A stretch of 50,393 nt of DNA from Minthousia sp045628125. Its GTDB lineage: Bacteria; Bacteroidota; Bacteroidia; Bacteroidales; Bacteroidaceae. This document shows, in pieces, positions 7,825 through 16,717 of the stretch. Positions within the stretch are counted from its first letter, which is position 1, and the number at the start of each line of letters is the position of its first letter. The stretch spans positions 1 through 50,393 of the forward strand of contig JAZQPA010000198.1 of the NCBI GenBank assembly GCA_045628125.1, written 5' to 3'. Both the position numbers and the translations under genes were made by a program. Under the pieces are notes generated by a model. The model had not been told where the DNA came from. It did no database searches and saw nothing but the letters and a program-made list of their open reading frames with translations.

Positions 7825-10005
7825 TTAATACACCTCCACTTCATCCAGGAAGAACCAGGCAGGATGGCCAACACCATAGTGCCAGTTGGGACAAAGACCT
7901 AAGGTCTGCACATCCACTTTAATGTATCTGGCTGTCACAGGTGTGCTAACCTCGGAACGGCCAGGCACAAACTTGACTGTCAAATCACGGTCTTCCTCAA
8001 AAGCGAAACTGCCAAAGTCATTCCAGTTCTGCCCATCTTGACTCACTTGATACTGTCCGCCTTTAGGCAGCAGAATCCAAGCTCCCAACTGGTGCAGGAA
8101 GTCGGTCTCTATGCGGGTAAATTGCTTTTCCTCGCCTAAGTCCAGGATGAAACTGGCATCACGGCCTTCCCAACCAACCCAGCTTTCCACATAGGTGGTT
8201 CCACCATAAAGTCCGTCTGTAAGTGCCTTGTCTGATATGGGTTGATATTTCAAATCAGGTTTTGAGGCGTAGGTTACAGTCGCCCCCAATGCCTTGCTTT
8301 TTACTTCCTGAGGCAAGAATCTCTTTTTATACAATTGGCAGTAATCTGCCGGTTTGTTGTTCCGTTCATTCAGGGTCTGTACACCATATTCCTGGGTTCT
8401 ACGGTCGAACAAATCCAGCAGTTTCACCACACTGCTTTTGTCACCATCGGGTTCTGTGCGGGCTATCTCCAGTTCGCTGTATTGCAAGGTTAGGCGCGAT
8501 TGGCGTACATGGTACAGTCGCTCAGGATCATTGGCTACAGCCTTTTCTGCAAGGTCAAACAGCTCATTATAGCGCTTGATGAGGTGTTTGTTCAACATGC
8601 CGTTCTTATGTGATATAGGCGAGTCGTATATCCAAAGATCTGTGCCGCTTGATAGTAGTGCTCCTTCCATAATCTTATGATATTGATAGATATATGGTGA
8701 TGCCTGGCCATAGTATTGATCCATAAAGTGAGTCATTAGTGAATCGGCATCTAAATAAGGATTCCACATCAGTTTGCCTAGCATGTAGGCACGCATCTCG
8801 CTGAAATCTCCACCCTTAATTCCATTTACTTGCGAGAAATGCATAGTGGCATGGTGCTCTTTGAACAGTTGGATGTTCTTTTGTAAAATATGGAAATTAG
8901 GGAAAGGTGAAACGGTATTGTCGAAATTGATGCCGTAATCCCATACAAAGATGTTATCAGAAATCTTTGACCATCCCTCCAGGGCTTTCATGAAATATTG
9001 GCCGGAAGCATTGTCAGTAAGCGGAACCTCTCGCTTACAGTCAATATCACACAGCATGATGTTCACGTTGGGCAGTGGTTTGGTATGCTTTGGCGGGTTC
9101 ATGGTAAACAGATAAGCCAGAGTAGAGAACTCCTTATCGGGATAATGTTCGGCCAGTTTGTTCAGGAAACGGATGAAATTGCCTGAAGGTGAGCCCTCGT
9201 ATTCGTCGATGGCGCGGCATTCCGGGCATGAACACTGAGTGCCGTTTCCGTCACTTTGGCTCACTGATATCATTTTCATGTCAGGATGTGCGGCGAAGAT
9301 GCTGTCTAACTGTACTACTACTGCATCAAAAACAGCGGGATTACTCAAACACCATTGACTGTTGGCGCCTGGACGGCGCTCGCCATTGATGAAGGAGTAG
9401 TATTCCGGATGTTCTTTGCCGAATCGGTCAGAAGGTAGGATGCGATTGAATGTATGTACCCAAAGATTGTCAATAAAAAGTTCGTTGGGCTCTTCCAGAC
9501 GGAACCACATTTTGTAAATGGGGTCTTCCGTTCCGTAACTTTGTGTTTGGCGATAGCGGAAGGCTGGGGTCTCTGCCCGGTTTATCTCAGGAAGAGTGAT
9601 AGTGCTGTGATGAGGGTAATGAACGGTCTCAAAAGCCAGATAGTCAACACCTAAGTATTGCTCCAACAGGGTTACAACACCATAAATTGTACCTTTGTCA
9701 CCTCCACTTTGAATATGCATGTGGTTGTCATGGCAGTGAATCAGGAAACCATCCTCGCCTGCTTGGTCGGTATGCCCGCCAATCATCACATCACCGTTCT
9801 GGTGCCTGGTGGTTGTGACGACAGGAAGGGTAGCGTTGCTGATCCGATGGATGAAATCCTGTAACAGAAAGGCGGCCTGCTGGTTTACTGGATTATCCTC
9901 GGTAACTACGATGCGTGAGGCTGGTTTGTTGTTCTTAACCAGAGTCATTTGTGCTGATGCGCTTAAGAAGCCCATCAATGAAAGAAGTATGAATATACGT
10001 TTCAT
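7825..10005 (-). CDS. Secreted DUF4838 protein with C-terminal F5/8-type carbohydrate-binding domain
   Basis: A 726-residue exported protein with signal peptide (LLSLMGFLSASAQ). Residues ~20-130 resemble the GH20-type zincin-like N-terminal fold (GGDKGTIYGVVTLLEQYLGVDYLAF), followed by the DUF4838 central region (WCLSNPAVFDAV, QSDGNGTQCSCPECRAID, NIFVWDYGINF, MHFSQVNG). The last ~140 residues (ALTDGLYGG, WVGWEGRDASFILDLGEEKQ, ARYIKVDVQ) look like an F5/8 type C/CBM32 beta-sandwich that binds sugars. A polysaccharide-related role is likely but no catalytic residue can be assigned. It is isolated: no SusC/SusD pair or other glycosidase is near. The start at 10005 is supported by a -7 box 23 bp upstream. 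Confidence 0.85.
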   Translation of the reverse strand: MKRIFILLSLMGFLSASAQMTLVKNNKPASRIVVTEDNPVNQQAAFLLQDFIHRISNATLPVVTTTRHQNGDVMIGGHTDQAGEDGFLIHCHDNHMHIQSGGDKGTIYGVVTLLEQYLGVDYLAFETVHYPHHSTITLPEINRAETPAFRYRQTQSYGTEDPIYKMWFRLEEPNELFIDNLWVHTFNRILPSDRFGKEHPEYYSFINGERRPGANSQWCLSNPAVFDAVVVQLDSIFAAHPDMKMISVSQSDGNGTQCSCPECRAIDEYEGSPSGNFIRFLNKLAEHYPDKEFSTLAYLFTMNPPKHTKPLPNVNIMLCDIDCKREVPLTDNASGQYFMKALEGWSKISDNIFVWDYGINFDNTVSPFPNFHILQKNIQLFKEHHATMHFSQVNGIKGGDFSEMRAYMLGKLMWNPYLDADSLMTHFMDQYYGQASPYIYQYHKIMEGALLSSGTDLWIYDSPISHKNGMLNKHLIKRYNELFDLAEKAVANDPERLYHVRQSRLTLQYSELEIARTEPDGDKSSVVKLLDLFDRRTQEYGVQTLNERNNKPADYCQLYKKRFLPQEVKSKALGATVTYASKPDLKYQPISDKALTDGLYGGTTYVESWVGWEGRDASFILDLGEEKQFTRIETDFLHQLGAWILLPKGGQYQVSQDGQNWNDFGSFAFEEDRDLTVKFVPGRSEVSTPVTARYIKVDVQTLGLCPNWHYGVGHPAWFFLDEVEVY

Positions 10006-10027
10006 AGTAATCGGTTTTATTTCACGG

Positions 10028-10035
10028 CAAATATA
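10028..10035 (-). promoter_or_regulatory. -7 box of the DUF4838 gene
   Basis: Read leftward this is TATATTTG, an exact match, 23 bp upstream of the ATG. No good -33 box. Confidence 0.6.
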
Positions 10036-10118
10036 CTTTAAAAAAAGGACATAAGGAAGACCGTTTACTCCTTATCTATATTAAACACTAAATATTTCGT
10101 TATATGCGATATTTTTTG

Positions 10119-10137
10119 TAATTTTGCGCCGCAAAAT
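10119..10137 (+). promoter_or_regulatory. ileS promoter -7 box within inverted repeat
   Basis: TAATTTTG (10119-10126) matches TAnnTTTG. ATTTTGC-GCC-GCAAAAT (10121-10137) is a perfect 7-bp inverted repeat covering the box and the likely transcription start. Confidence 0.65.
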
Positions 10138-10162
10138 GAAAGATAAAGAAATACAACGAAAT

Positions 10163-13100
10163 ATGGCTAAGAAATTTGCTGAACACAAAGGCTTGAACCT
10201 GTCTGAGGTTAATAAGTCAGTGCTGAATGAGTGGGATGAGAAGGACTTGTTCCACAAGAGCATGTCGGAGCGTGAGGGTTGTCCATCATTCGTATTCTTC
10301 GAGGGACCTCCATCAGCTAACGGTATGCCAGGTATTCACCATGTGATGGCACGTTCCATCAAGGATACATTCTGCCGTTACAAGACTATGCAGGGTTTCC
10401 AGGTAAAGCGTAAGGCTGGTTGGGATACTCACGGTCTGCCAGTGGAGTTGGGCGTAGAGAAGGCATTAGGTATCACTAAGGAGGACATTGGTAAGAAGAT
10501 TTCTGTAGATGAGTATAATGCTGCCTGCCGCAAGGAGGTAATGAAATATACCAAGGAATGGACCGACCTGACTCATAAGATGGGTTATTGGGTGGATCTG
10601 GAAAATCCATATATTACTTACGAGAACAGCTACATCGAGAGTTTGTGGTGGCTATTGAAGCAGTTGTATGGCAAGGGCTTGCTGTATAAGGGTTATACCA
10701 TCCAGCCATATTCTCCAGCAGCTGGTACCGGCTTGAGTAGCCATGAGCTGAACCAGCCTGGCTGCTATCGTGACGTGAAGGATACCACTGTTACCGGTTT
10801 CTTCAAGATGACTAATCCTCGTCCTGAGATGACCGAGTGGGGAACTCCTTGTTTCGTGGCATGGACCACTACTCCATGGACTTTGCCTTCTAACGTGGCA
10901 CTGTGTGTGGGCCCAAAGATTGATTATGTGGCTGCACAGACCTTCAACCCATACAATGGCGACAAGGTGACCGTTGTAATGGCTGAGGCTCGTCTGAAAG
11001 CTTATTGTGGCGGCGAGGAACTGCAGACTCTGGCTGAAATGGAGGCACTGGATATCAACAAGGTAGATGGTAAGAAATTGCCTTACCGCATCGTAGGTCG
11101 TTATACCGGTGCTGAACTGGTAGGCATGGGTTACGAGCAGCTGATGAAGTGGGTTAAGCCTGCGGAAAAGGTTGATGATCTGTCTCCTGCATTTGTTCAG
11201 GAATTTGCAACTGCACATCCTGAGAACCTGTTTACTGTAGGAAAGGATACCTTCGTGGAGATGAGTGCTCAGGCATTCCGTGTTATCCCTGGTGATTATG
11301 TAACCACTGAGGATGGTACTGGTATTGTTCATATTGCTCCAACTTTCGGTGCTGACGATGCCAAGGTGGCAAAGGATGCTTGCATCCCTCATCTGTTCAT
11401 CATCAATAAAGCCGGTGAGACCCGTCCTATGGTAGACCTGCAGGGTAAGTATTATCCGGTAGAAGATTGCGCTGTTGAGTTCGCAGCAAAATGTGTTTCA
11501 GAGGGATATGCTACTCATGCCGGCGATTTCGTGAAGAATGCTTACGATCCACAATATAACGAAGGCGGTAAATATGATCAGAAGGCAGCAGAGAAGGCTG
11601 ATGATCTGAATGTAACCCTGTGTCTGGAAATGAAGAAGGAGGGTACTGCTTTCAAGATTGAGAAGCATGTACACAACTATCCTCACTGCTGGCGTACCGA
11701 TAAGCCTGTATTGTACTATCCATTGGATAGCTGGTTCATCAAGAGTACTGCAGCCAAGGACCGTATGGTGGAACTGAATCAAACCATCCAGTGGAAACCG
11801 GAGAGTACTGGTACCGGTCGTTTCGGCATGTGGCTGAAGAACCTTAACGACTGGAACTTAAGCCGTTCACGCTATTGGGGTACTCCGCTGCCTATCTGGC
11901 GCAATGCTGACACCCGTGAGGAGATTTGCATCGGAAGTATCCAGGAGTTGTGGGATGAGATTGAGAAGTCTGTAGCTGCTGGTATCATGTCCAGCAATCC
12001 ATATAAGGATAAGGGATTTGTTCCTGGTGATTACAGCAAGGAGAATTACGATAAGATTGACCTGCACCGTCCATACGTGGATGATATTGTTCTGGTTAGC
12101 CCTAGCGGTAAGCCAATGAAGCGTGAGACCGACCTGATTGACGTTTGGTTTGATTCAGGTGCTATGCCTTACGCTCAGGTACATTATCCATTCGAAAATA
12201 AGGAAGCACTGGATGGCCGCGAGGTTTATCCTGCTGATTTCATTGCTGAGGGTGTAGACCAGACCCGTGGTTGGTTCTTCACCTTGCATGCTATCGCTAC
12301 CATGATCTTTGACAGTGTTTCTTACAAGGCTGTTATCTCTAACGGTCTGGTTTTGGATAAGAACGGAAGCAAGATGAGTAAACGTTTGGGTAATGCGGTT
12401 GATCCATTCGGTGCTATCGATAAGTACGGTTCTGACCCATTGCGCTGGTACATGATTACCAACAGTGCTCCTTGGGATAACCTGAAGTTTGACGAGGAAG
12501 GTGTGAAGGAAACCAGTGGTAAGTTCTTCGGAACCTTACACAATACTTACAGCTTGTTTGCCATGTATGCCAATGTAAACGGTTACACTGGTGAGGAGGC
12601 ACAGATTCCTGTAGCAGAGCGCCCACAGATTGACCAGTGGGTAATCAGCGCGCTGAACACCTTAATTAATGAGGTTACCGAGGCATACGACGATTACGAG
12701 CCTACTCGTGCCGGCCGTGCTATTCAGGATTTTGTGAACGACAAGCTGTCTAACTGGTATGTTCGTCTGAACCGTGCACGTTTCTGGAACAACGATGTGG
12801 CAGCTAATCAGACACTGTACACCTGTCTGGATGTAATCAGCCGCCTGATGGCACCTATCGCTCCATTCTATGCTGACCGTCTGTATCTGGATCTGCATGA
12901 GGGTGAGACCAGTGTACATCTGGCACAGTTCCCGGTTGCTGACATGACTATGGTTGATGCAGAACTGGAGACCGCCATGGATTATGCCATGAATATTACC
13001 TCTATCGTTCTGGCTCTGCGTAAGAAGGTGAACATCAAGGTTCGCCAGCCACTGCAGAAGGTAATTTTGCCTATTATGGACAAGAAGATCCGTGAGGGAA

Positions 13101-13705
13101 TCATCGCCCTGCAGGATATCATCAAGAGCGAGACCAATATTAAGGAAATCGACTTTGTGGACGACAGCAGCAAGATGCCAGTTGTTAAGAAGGTAAAGTG
13201 TAATTTCCGCGTGATGGGTAAGAAGTTCGGCAAGCAGATGAAGGCTGTTGCTGCACTGGTTGAGGCTGTAAGCACCGAGCAGATCAATGAATTTGAGAAG
13301 AGTGGCGTTATGGCTCTGACCTTGGAAGGCGAAGCTATTACCATTGTTCCAGAGGATGTTAGCATCCTGTGTGAGGATATCCCAGGATGGCAGGTAGCCA
13401 ATGAAGGAATCTTCACTGTGGCGCTGGATATCCAGCTGGATGAGCAACTGCTGAAGGAAGGTATGGCCCGTGAGCTGGTGAACCGCCTGCAGAACCTGCG
13501 CAAGAGCAGTGGTCTGGAGATTACCGACCGCATCAAGGTGACATTGGCACACAGCAACCAGTTGGATGCAGCTGTTGAGGCATACAAGGAGTACATCTGT
13601 GGTCAGGTTCTGGCCGTAGAGATGAATATCGAGGAAACTATCGAGAATGCAGTGGAGTTGGAATTTGACGACTTCAAACTGCCTGTACATATTACCAAAG
13701 CTTAA
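10163..13705 (+). CDS. ileS: Isoleucyl-tRNA synthetase (type 2-like)
   Basis: Charges tRNA-Ile and edits mischarged Val. The 1180-residue product is long for the family. The ATP-binding HIGH motif reads GIHH (NGMPGIHH, residues 53-60), as in the eukaryote-like type 2 enzymes of actinobacteria and Bacteroidetes; KMSKR lies at 737-741. The editing domain begins near TTTPWTLPSN, and the anticodon-binding helical domain follows DPLRWYMITNSAPWDN. I set the start at ATG 10163 (MAKKFAEHKG), the usual family start; an in-frame ATG at 10136 sits right after the promoter and would add nine residues. It heads a four- or five-gene cluster with dksA-like, lspA and a DUF4296 gene. Confidence 0.96.
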   Translation: MAKKFAEHKGLNLSEVNKSVLNEWDEKDLFHKSMSEREGCPSFVFFEGPPSANGMPGIHHVMARSIKDTFCRYKTMQGFQVKRKAGWDTHGLPVELGVEKALGITKEDIGKKISVDEYNAACRKEVMKYTKEWTDLTHKMGYWVDLENPYITYENSYIESLWWLLKQLYGKGLLYKGYTIQPYSPAAGTGLSSHELNQPGCYRDVKDTTVTGFFKMTNPRPEMTEWGTPCFVAWTTTPWTLPSNVALCVGPKIDYVAAQTFNPYNGDKVTVVMAEARLKAYCGGEELQTLAEMEALDINKVDGKKLPYRIVGRYTGAELVGMGYEQLMKWVKPAEKVDDLSPAFVQEFATAHPENLFTVGKDTFVEMSAQAFRVIPGDYVTTEDGTGIVHIAPTFGADDAKVAKDACIPHLFIINKAGETRPMVDLQGKYYPVEDCAVEFAAKCVSEGYATHAGDFVKNAYDPQYNEGGKYDQKAAEKADDLNVTLCLEMKKEGTAFKIEKHVHNYPHCWRTDKPVLYYPLDSWFIKSTAAKDRMVELNQTIQWKPESTGTGRFGMWLKNLNDWNLSRSRYWGTPLPIWRNADTREEICIGSIQELWDEIEKSVAAGIMSSNPYKDKGFVPGDYSKENYDKIDLHRPYVDDIVLVSPSGKPMKRETDLIDVWFDSGAMPYAQVHYPFENKEALDGREVYPADFIAEGVDQTRGWFFTLHAIATMIFDSVSYKAVISNGLVLDKNGSKMSKRLGNAVDPFGAIDKYGSDPLRWYMITNSAPWDNLKFDEEGVKETSGKFFGTLHNTYSLFAMYANVNGYTGEEAQIPVAERPQIDQWVISALNTLINEVTEAYDDYEPTRAGRAIQDFVNDKLSNWYVRLNRARFWNNDVAANQTLYTCLDVISRLMAPIAPFYADRLYLDLHEGETSVHLAQFPVADMTMVDAELETAMDYAMNITSIVLALRKKVNIKVRQPLQKVILPIMDKKIREGIIALQDIIKSETNIKEIDFVDDSSKMPVVKKVKCNFRVMGKKFGKQMKAVAALVEAVSTEQINEFEKSGVMALTLEGEAITIVPEDVSILCEDIPGWQVANEGIFTVALDIQLDEQLLKEGMARELVNRLQNLRKSSGLEITDRIKVTLAHSNQLDAAVEAYKEYICGQVLAVEMNIEETIENAVELEFDDFKLPVHITKA

Positions 13706-13722
13706 TTAAATCTTTAACCAAA

Positions 13723-14103
13723 ATGCCAGAGAAGAACCATTACAGTGACGAAGAACTTTTGGAGTTCAAGGTACTGATTGAAGAGAAATTGGAAAAGGCT
13801 AAGGCTGAGTATGAAGAGATGAGAGCCTCTCTGATGAATGCGAACACTAATGACGTAGAGGATACAATGCCTACCTACAAGAATTTGGAGGAAGGTTCAT
13901 GTACCTTGACCAAGGAGGAAAGCCAGGCATTGGCCGAGCGTCAGCTGAAATTCATCAAGGGATTGCAGGCTGCTCTGATCCGTATTGAGAACAAAACCTA
14001 TGGTGTGTGCCGTGTAACCGGTAAACTGATACCAAAGGAGCGTTTGCGCGCTGTACCTCATGCTACTTTGAGTATTGAGGCCAAAATGGCTCAGAAGAAG
14101 TAA
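13723..14103 (+). CDS. TraR/DksA-family regulator lacking the zinc-finger cysteines
   Basis: A 126-residue protein with a long N-terminal coiled coil (residues ~10-90) and a short C-terminal globular part, the layout of DksA proteins that enter the RNA polymerase secondary channel. The coiled-coil tip region reads NTNDVEDTMP and has Asp residues, as in DksA. The four-Cys zinc finger is almost gone: C96-x2-T99 replaces the first CxxC, and LSIEA replaces the LCxxC of the second pair. It lies 17 bp after ileS and 3 bp before lspA, so it is in the same operon. Fold assignment is good; activity toward polymerase is inferred. Confidence 0.88.
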   Translation: MPEKNHYSDEELLEFKVLIEEKLEKAKAEYEEMRASLMNANTNDVEDTMPTYKNLEEGSCTLTKEESQALAERQLKFIKGLQAALIRIENKTYGVCRVTGKLIPKERLRAVPHATLSIEAKMAQKK

Positions 14104-14106
14104 ATC

Positions 14107-14736
14107 ATGAGAAAGAAGCAAAAGCAGCATCTTATAACATTCGGAATCATTTTCGGTGTGTTGTTGGTTGACCAGATCATTAAGATTCTGGTCAAAACCA
14201 ACATGCATCTGCACGAATCCATTGAAATTACCAATTGGTTCTACATCGCATTTACCGAAAATAACGGTATGGCTTTCGGTATGGAATTCATTGGTAAACT
14301 GTTTCTGACGCTGTTCAGACTCATTGCCATCGGTGTCATCGGGTATTTTGTGGCAGAGTGTATCCGTAATAAGGCTAAGACCGGTTTTATCGTATGTATG
14401 GCCATGGTCATAGCCGGTGCTGCGGGCAATATCATTGATTGCCTGTTCTACGGTTGCATATTCAGTGAGAGTACCCATCAGACCATAGCTACTTTTGTGC
14501 CGTTTGGCGAGGGATATCAGACTCTGCTTCACGGCAAGGTTGTGGATATGTTCTATTTCCCTCTTTTTGAGTTTGACTGGCCGATGTGGATGCCTGTTTT
14601 AGGTGGAAATCATTTTATATTCTTTTCTCCTATCTTCAATTTTGCTGATGCCAGCATTTCGTTGGGAGTTGTAGGACTGATTGCGTTCTACCGTCATTCT
14701 TTAAACCGCCATTTTGATGCGATTTTCGGCCGTTAG
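14107..14736 (+). CDS. lspA: Lipoprotein signal peptidase (signal peptidase II)
   Basis: Inner-membrane aspartyl protease that cleaves the signal peptide of lipidated prolipoproteins. The 209-residue protein has four hydrophobic helices and the conserved blocks VDQIIKILV (Asp22), ENNGMAFG (Asn53), AGAAGNIIDCLFYG (catalytic Asp111) and FNFADASISLG (catalytic Asp181). The two catalytic Asp are 70 residues apart, against about 20 in E. coli-type LspA; the extra periplasmic segment (GYQTLLHGKVVDMFYFPLF...) is a feature of Bacteroidetes forms. It overlaps the next gene by 20 bp. Natural clients in the window are the several lipobox proteins. Confidence 0.95.
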   Translation: MRKKQKQHLITFGIIFGVLLVDQIIKILVKTNMHLHESIEITNWFYIAFTENNGMAFGMEFIGKLFLTLFRLIAIGVIGYFVAECIRNKAKTGFIVCMAMVIAGAAGNIIDCLFYGCIFSESTHQTIATFVPFGEGYQTLLHGKVVDMFYFPLFEFDWPMWMPVLGGNHFIFFSPIFNFADASISLGVVGLIAFYRHSLNRHFDAIFGR

Positions 14737-15532
14737 TATCCTGGTGGTCTTGCTGACCCTCTGTACTTTGGCTGCCTGTTCTGGTAATGGAAGGCCAAAG
14801 GGGGTGCTGTCGCCTAAGATGATGGAGGACGTGATGCACGACTACCATCTGGCGCAGGCTATGGATAAAATGGCAGAACATATCGATTCTGCTTCCGTTG
14901 GTACTGTGGCTACAGTCCTGAAAAAGTATGGAATCACACAGGCTGATGTGGATTCGTCCCTGTCATATTATGCCCATCATATTGATGATCTGAAAAAGAT
15001 TTATGATAACCTGAATGACCGTCTGTCGGATGAGGCATCTGAAATGGGTATCCGTAGAAGTCAGACTTCAGGAACATTCTCGGAATCAGGAGATACGACA
15101 GATATCTGGCAGGATATACGCTTCGCTACGATTTCTACCGCTCCACTTAACCGCATGACAGAGTTTGAGATTCAGGCCGATTCCTCATTCTATCAGCGTG
15201 ATGCGTTCCAGTTGCAGGCATTTGTTCATTTCATGGGATTGCCTTCGCCAGAAAAGAAAAATGGAGTATCGGTAGGTTTGACAGTTGTTTACGCCAATGA
15301 TTCAACCCAATCATCCACCCGCGTGTTACCGTCCAGTCAGCAGTTTTACATCGAAGTACGTTGTGACACACTTCAGGATATCAAGTCCATTCACGGCTAT
15401 ATAGCAGTATCCAATCCCACATCCGACCCTGCGATTATTGACGGTTTCCGCCTGCTGAAGATGCATCGTCGGAATCTGTTGAAACCTCAAACTGTTGAGG
15501 CCGAGGAACCAGAATCAGAGGAGGCGGAATGA
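14717..15532 (+). CDS. DUF4296 lipoprotein
   Basis: A 271-residue lipoprotein with signal sequence and lipobox LAAC near residue 21. The next ~90 residues (LSPKMMEDVMHDYHLAQAMD, VLKKYGITQADVDSSLSYYAHHIDDLKKIYDNLNDRL) match the helical DUF4296 domain common in Bacteroidetes. The C-terminal half is predicted beta-rich, without a recognised family. The start is ATG 14717, inside the end of lspA; a TTG one codon earlier is less likely. The overlap with lspA by 20 bp and with the next gene by 4 bp suggests translational coupling. Molecular role unknown; periplasmic location is inferred from the lipobox. Confidence 0.85.
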   Translation: MRFSAVSILVVLLTLCTLAACSGNGRPKGVLSPKMMEDVMHDYHLAQAMDKMAEHIDSASVGTVATVLKKYGITQADVDSSLSYYAHHIDDLKKIYDNLNDRLSDEASEMGIRRSQTSGTFSESGDTTDIWQDIRFATISTAPLNRMTEFEIQADSSFYQRDAFQLQAFVHFMGLPSPEKKNGVSVGLTVVYANDSTQSSTRVLPSSQQFYIEVRCDTLQDIKSIHGYIAVSNPTSDPAIIDGFRLLKMHRRNLLKPQTVEAEEPESEEAE

Positions 15533-15861
15533 GAAGGGTATTGGCCAGTGTCGTATTCGTAGATGAGGAACGTGAGCTCCGTCCCGGTGTGGTGGAACTC
15601 TATGGACAGCGTGTGGTAAATTATTACCCTGTTTCCGATGATGATTTAGGTTCGTCAGAATGGTTGGGAGGTGCTATTCTCCTTTCGGGAGAGGACTTGC
15701 CAAATACGGTGGGTGATATTGAATTTCAACAGCTTAAGTCACTCTTGCTTCATAGCGAACAGCCCAAATGCTTCGCATATCATATTCCGGTAAACGTATA
15801 CGAATCCGGAAATCCTATATCTTTTTCGCAAATCGTGTGTTTGGAGGATGAAGACTATTGA
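15529..15861 (+). CDS. Conserved-type hypothetical protein of the lspA operon
   Basis: A 110-residue soluble protein that I do not recognise. It has no signal peptide, no membrane segment and no cofactor motif. It is mixed beta (VLASVVFVDEE, VELYGQRVVNYYPV) and acidic (SDDDLGSSEW, final LEDEDY), with a C-terminal HIPVNVYESG segment. The ATG overlaps the stop of the DUF4296 gene in an ATGA arrangement, so translation is probably coupled. Its 3' end overlaps the convergent methyltransferase gene by 7 bp. Position and codon use support a real gene. Confidence 0.75.
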   Translation: MRRVLASVVFVDEERELRPGVVELYGQRVVNYYPVSDDDLGSSEWLGGAILLSGEDLPNTVGDIEFQQLKSLLLHSEQPKCFAYHIPVNVYESGNPISFSQIVCLEDEDY

Positions 15862-16619
15862 AGCCTTCTTCTGAATTCAGCACAAAGGATGGCTGTTGCC
15901 ACGCCCACATTCAGTGATTCACTTGTCTCACAGTCGGCAGGGTAGGATGGGATATAGAGTGAGCGATTCAGCAATTCTCTGACCTCCGGTGTCAGGCCAT
16001 TTCCCTCATTTCCCATTATCAGCAGACCTGTATTCTCCAGATCCTGGCTATACAGATTCTCTCCATCCAGTAATGTGCCATAGACAGGAGTTCCTTTTGG
16101 TAATCGGGTGATGAATGACACTAAGTCCACATAATGTATTTTTACACGCGCAATGGCTCCCATGGTGGCTTGAATGGTTTTGGGCGCATAAACATCAGCA
16201 GTCTTTGGAGAACAGAATATATGACGGATACCGAACCAATCGGCAACACGGCAGATGGTTCCCAGGTTTCCGGGATCCTGAACACCATCTAAAGCAAGAC
16301 ATAATTCTTGAGCGGGGATACGTGTCAGATCTCCCTCCTGGTCCTGGGGTAATTGGAAGAGTGCCAGCACCTCCTGTGGTGTTGTAAGGAAAGAAGCTTT
16401 CTGTAATTCCTCCGATGTGCAAGACTCTATCTCATCTGCCGTAATGCTCCATTCTTCCGGCAAGACATATTCGGGCGTGTGATATAATCCGGCGCAATGC
16501 ATGCTTTTCAGCAGTTCGTTCACCAGTTTAGGACCTTCAGCCACAAATAGTCCTTCCTTTTTACGGTATTTCTTCTGCTCAAGACTGTGAATAAGTTTAA
16601 TCTTGTTTTTGCTTAACAT
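15855..16619 (-). CDS. TrmH/SpoU-family RNA 2'-O-methyltransferase
   Basis: A 254-residue SPOUT methyltransferase that uses S-adenosylmethionine to 2'-O-methylate tRNA or rRNA. The N-terminal SpoU substrate-binding part (KIKLIHSLEQKKYRKKEGLFVAEG) is followed by the knotted catalytic domain with motif 1 LDGVQDPGNLGTICRVADWFG, motif 2 LLIMGNEGNGL and motif 3 IPSYPADCETSESLNVGVATAI. In motif 3 the sequence resembles the RlmB-type IPM..G..eSLNVsvA. The modified nucleotide cannot be deduced. It shares a short upstream region with divergent tamL. Confidence 0.92.
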   Translation of the reverse strand: MLSKNKIKLIHSLEQKKYRKKEGLFVAEGPKLVNELLKSMHCAGLYHTPEYVLPEEWSITADEIESCTSEELQKASFLTTPQEVLALFQLPQDQEGDLTRIPAQELCLALDGVQDPGNLGTICRVADWFGIRHIFCSPKTADVYAPKTIQATMGAIARVKIHYVDLVSFITRLPKGTPVYGTLLDGENLYSQDLENTGLLIMGNEGNGLTPEVRELLNRSLYIPSYPADCETSESLNVGVATAILCAEFRRRLQ

Positions 16620-16650
16620 GTATTTTGCCCTTTTATCGATTTTTATGTAG

Positions 16651-16658
16651 CAAATCTA
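16651..16658 (-). promoter_or_regulatory. -7 box of the methyltransferase gene
   Basis: Read leftward this is TAGATTTG, an exact TAnnTTTG match, 31 bp upstream of the ATG at 16619. Confidence 0.55.
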
Positions 16659-16680
16659 CAAAGTATTTTTATTAAATCCT

Positions 16681-16688
16681 TATCTTTG
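16681..16688 (+). promoter_or_regulatory. -7 box of tamL
   Basis: TATCTTTG, exact match, 29 bp upstream of the tamL ATG. It is only 22 bp from the divergent methyltransferase -7 box, so the two promoters face away from each other. Confidence 0.6.
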
Positions 16689-16717
16689 TAGCGTTTTTTA
16701 TAGATTTTCTACGTTAC

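Noticed and set aside
10322..10342. Mutated HIGH motif in IleS as a sign of inactivity
   Set aside because: GMPGxHH is the normal form in type 2 IleS, and KMSKR and other blocks are intact.
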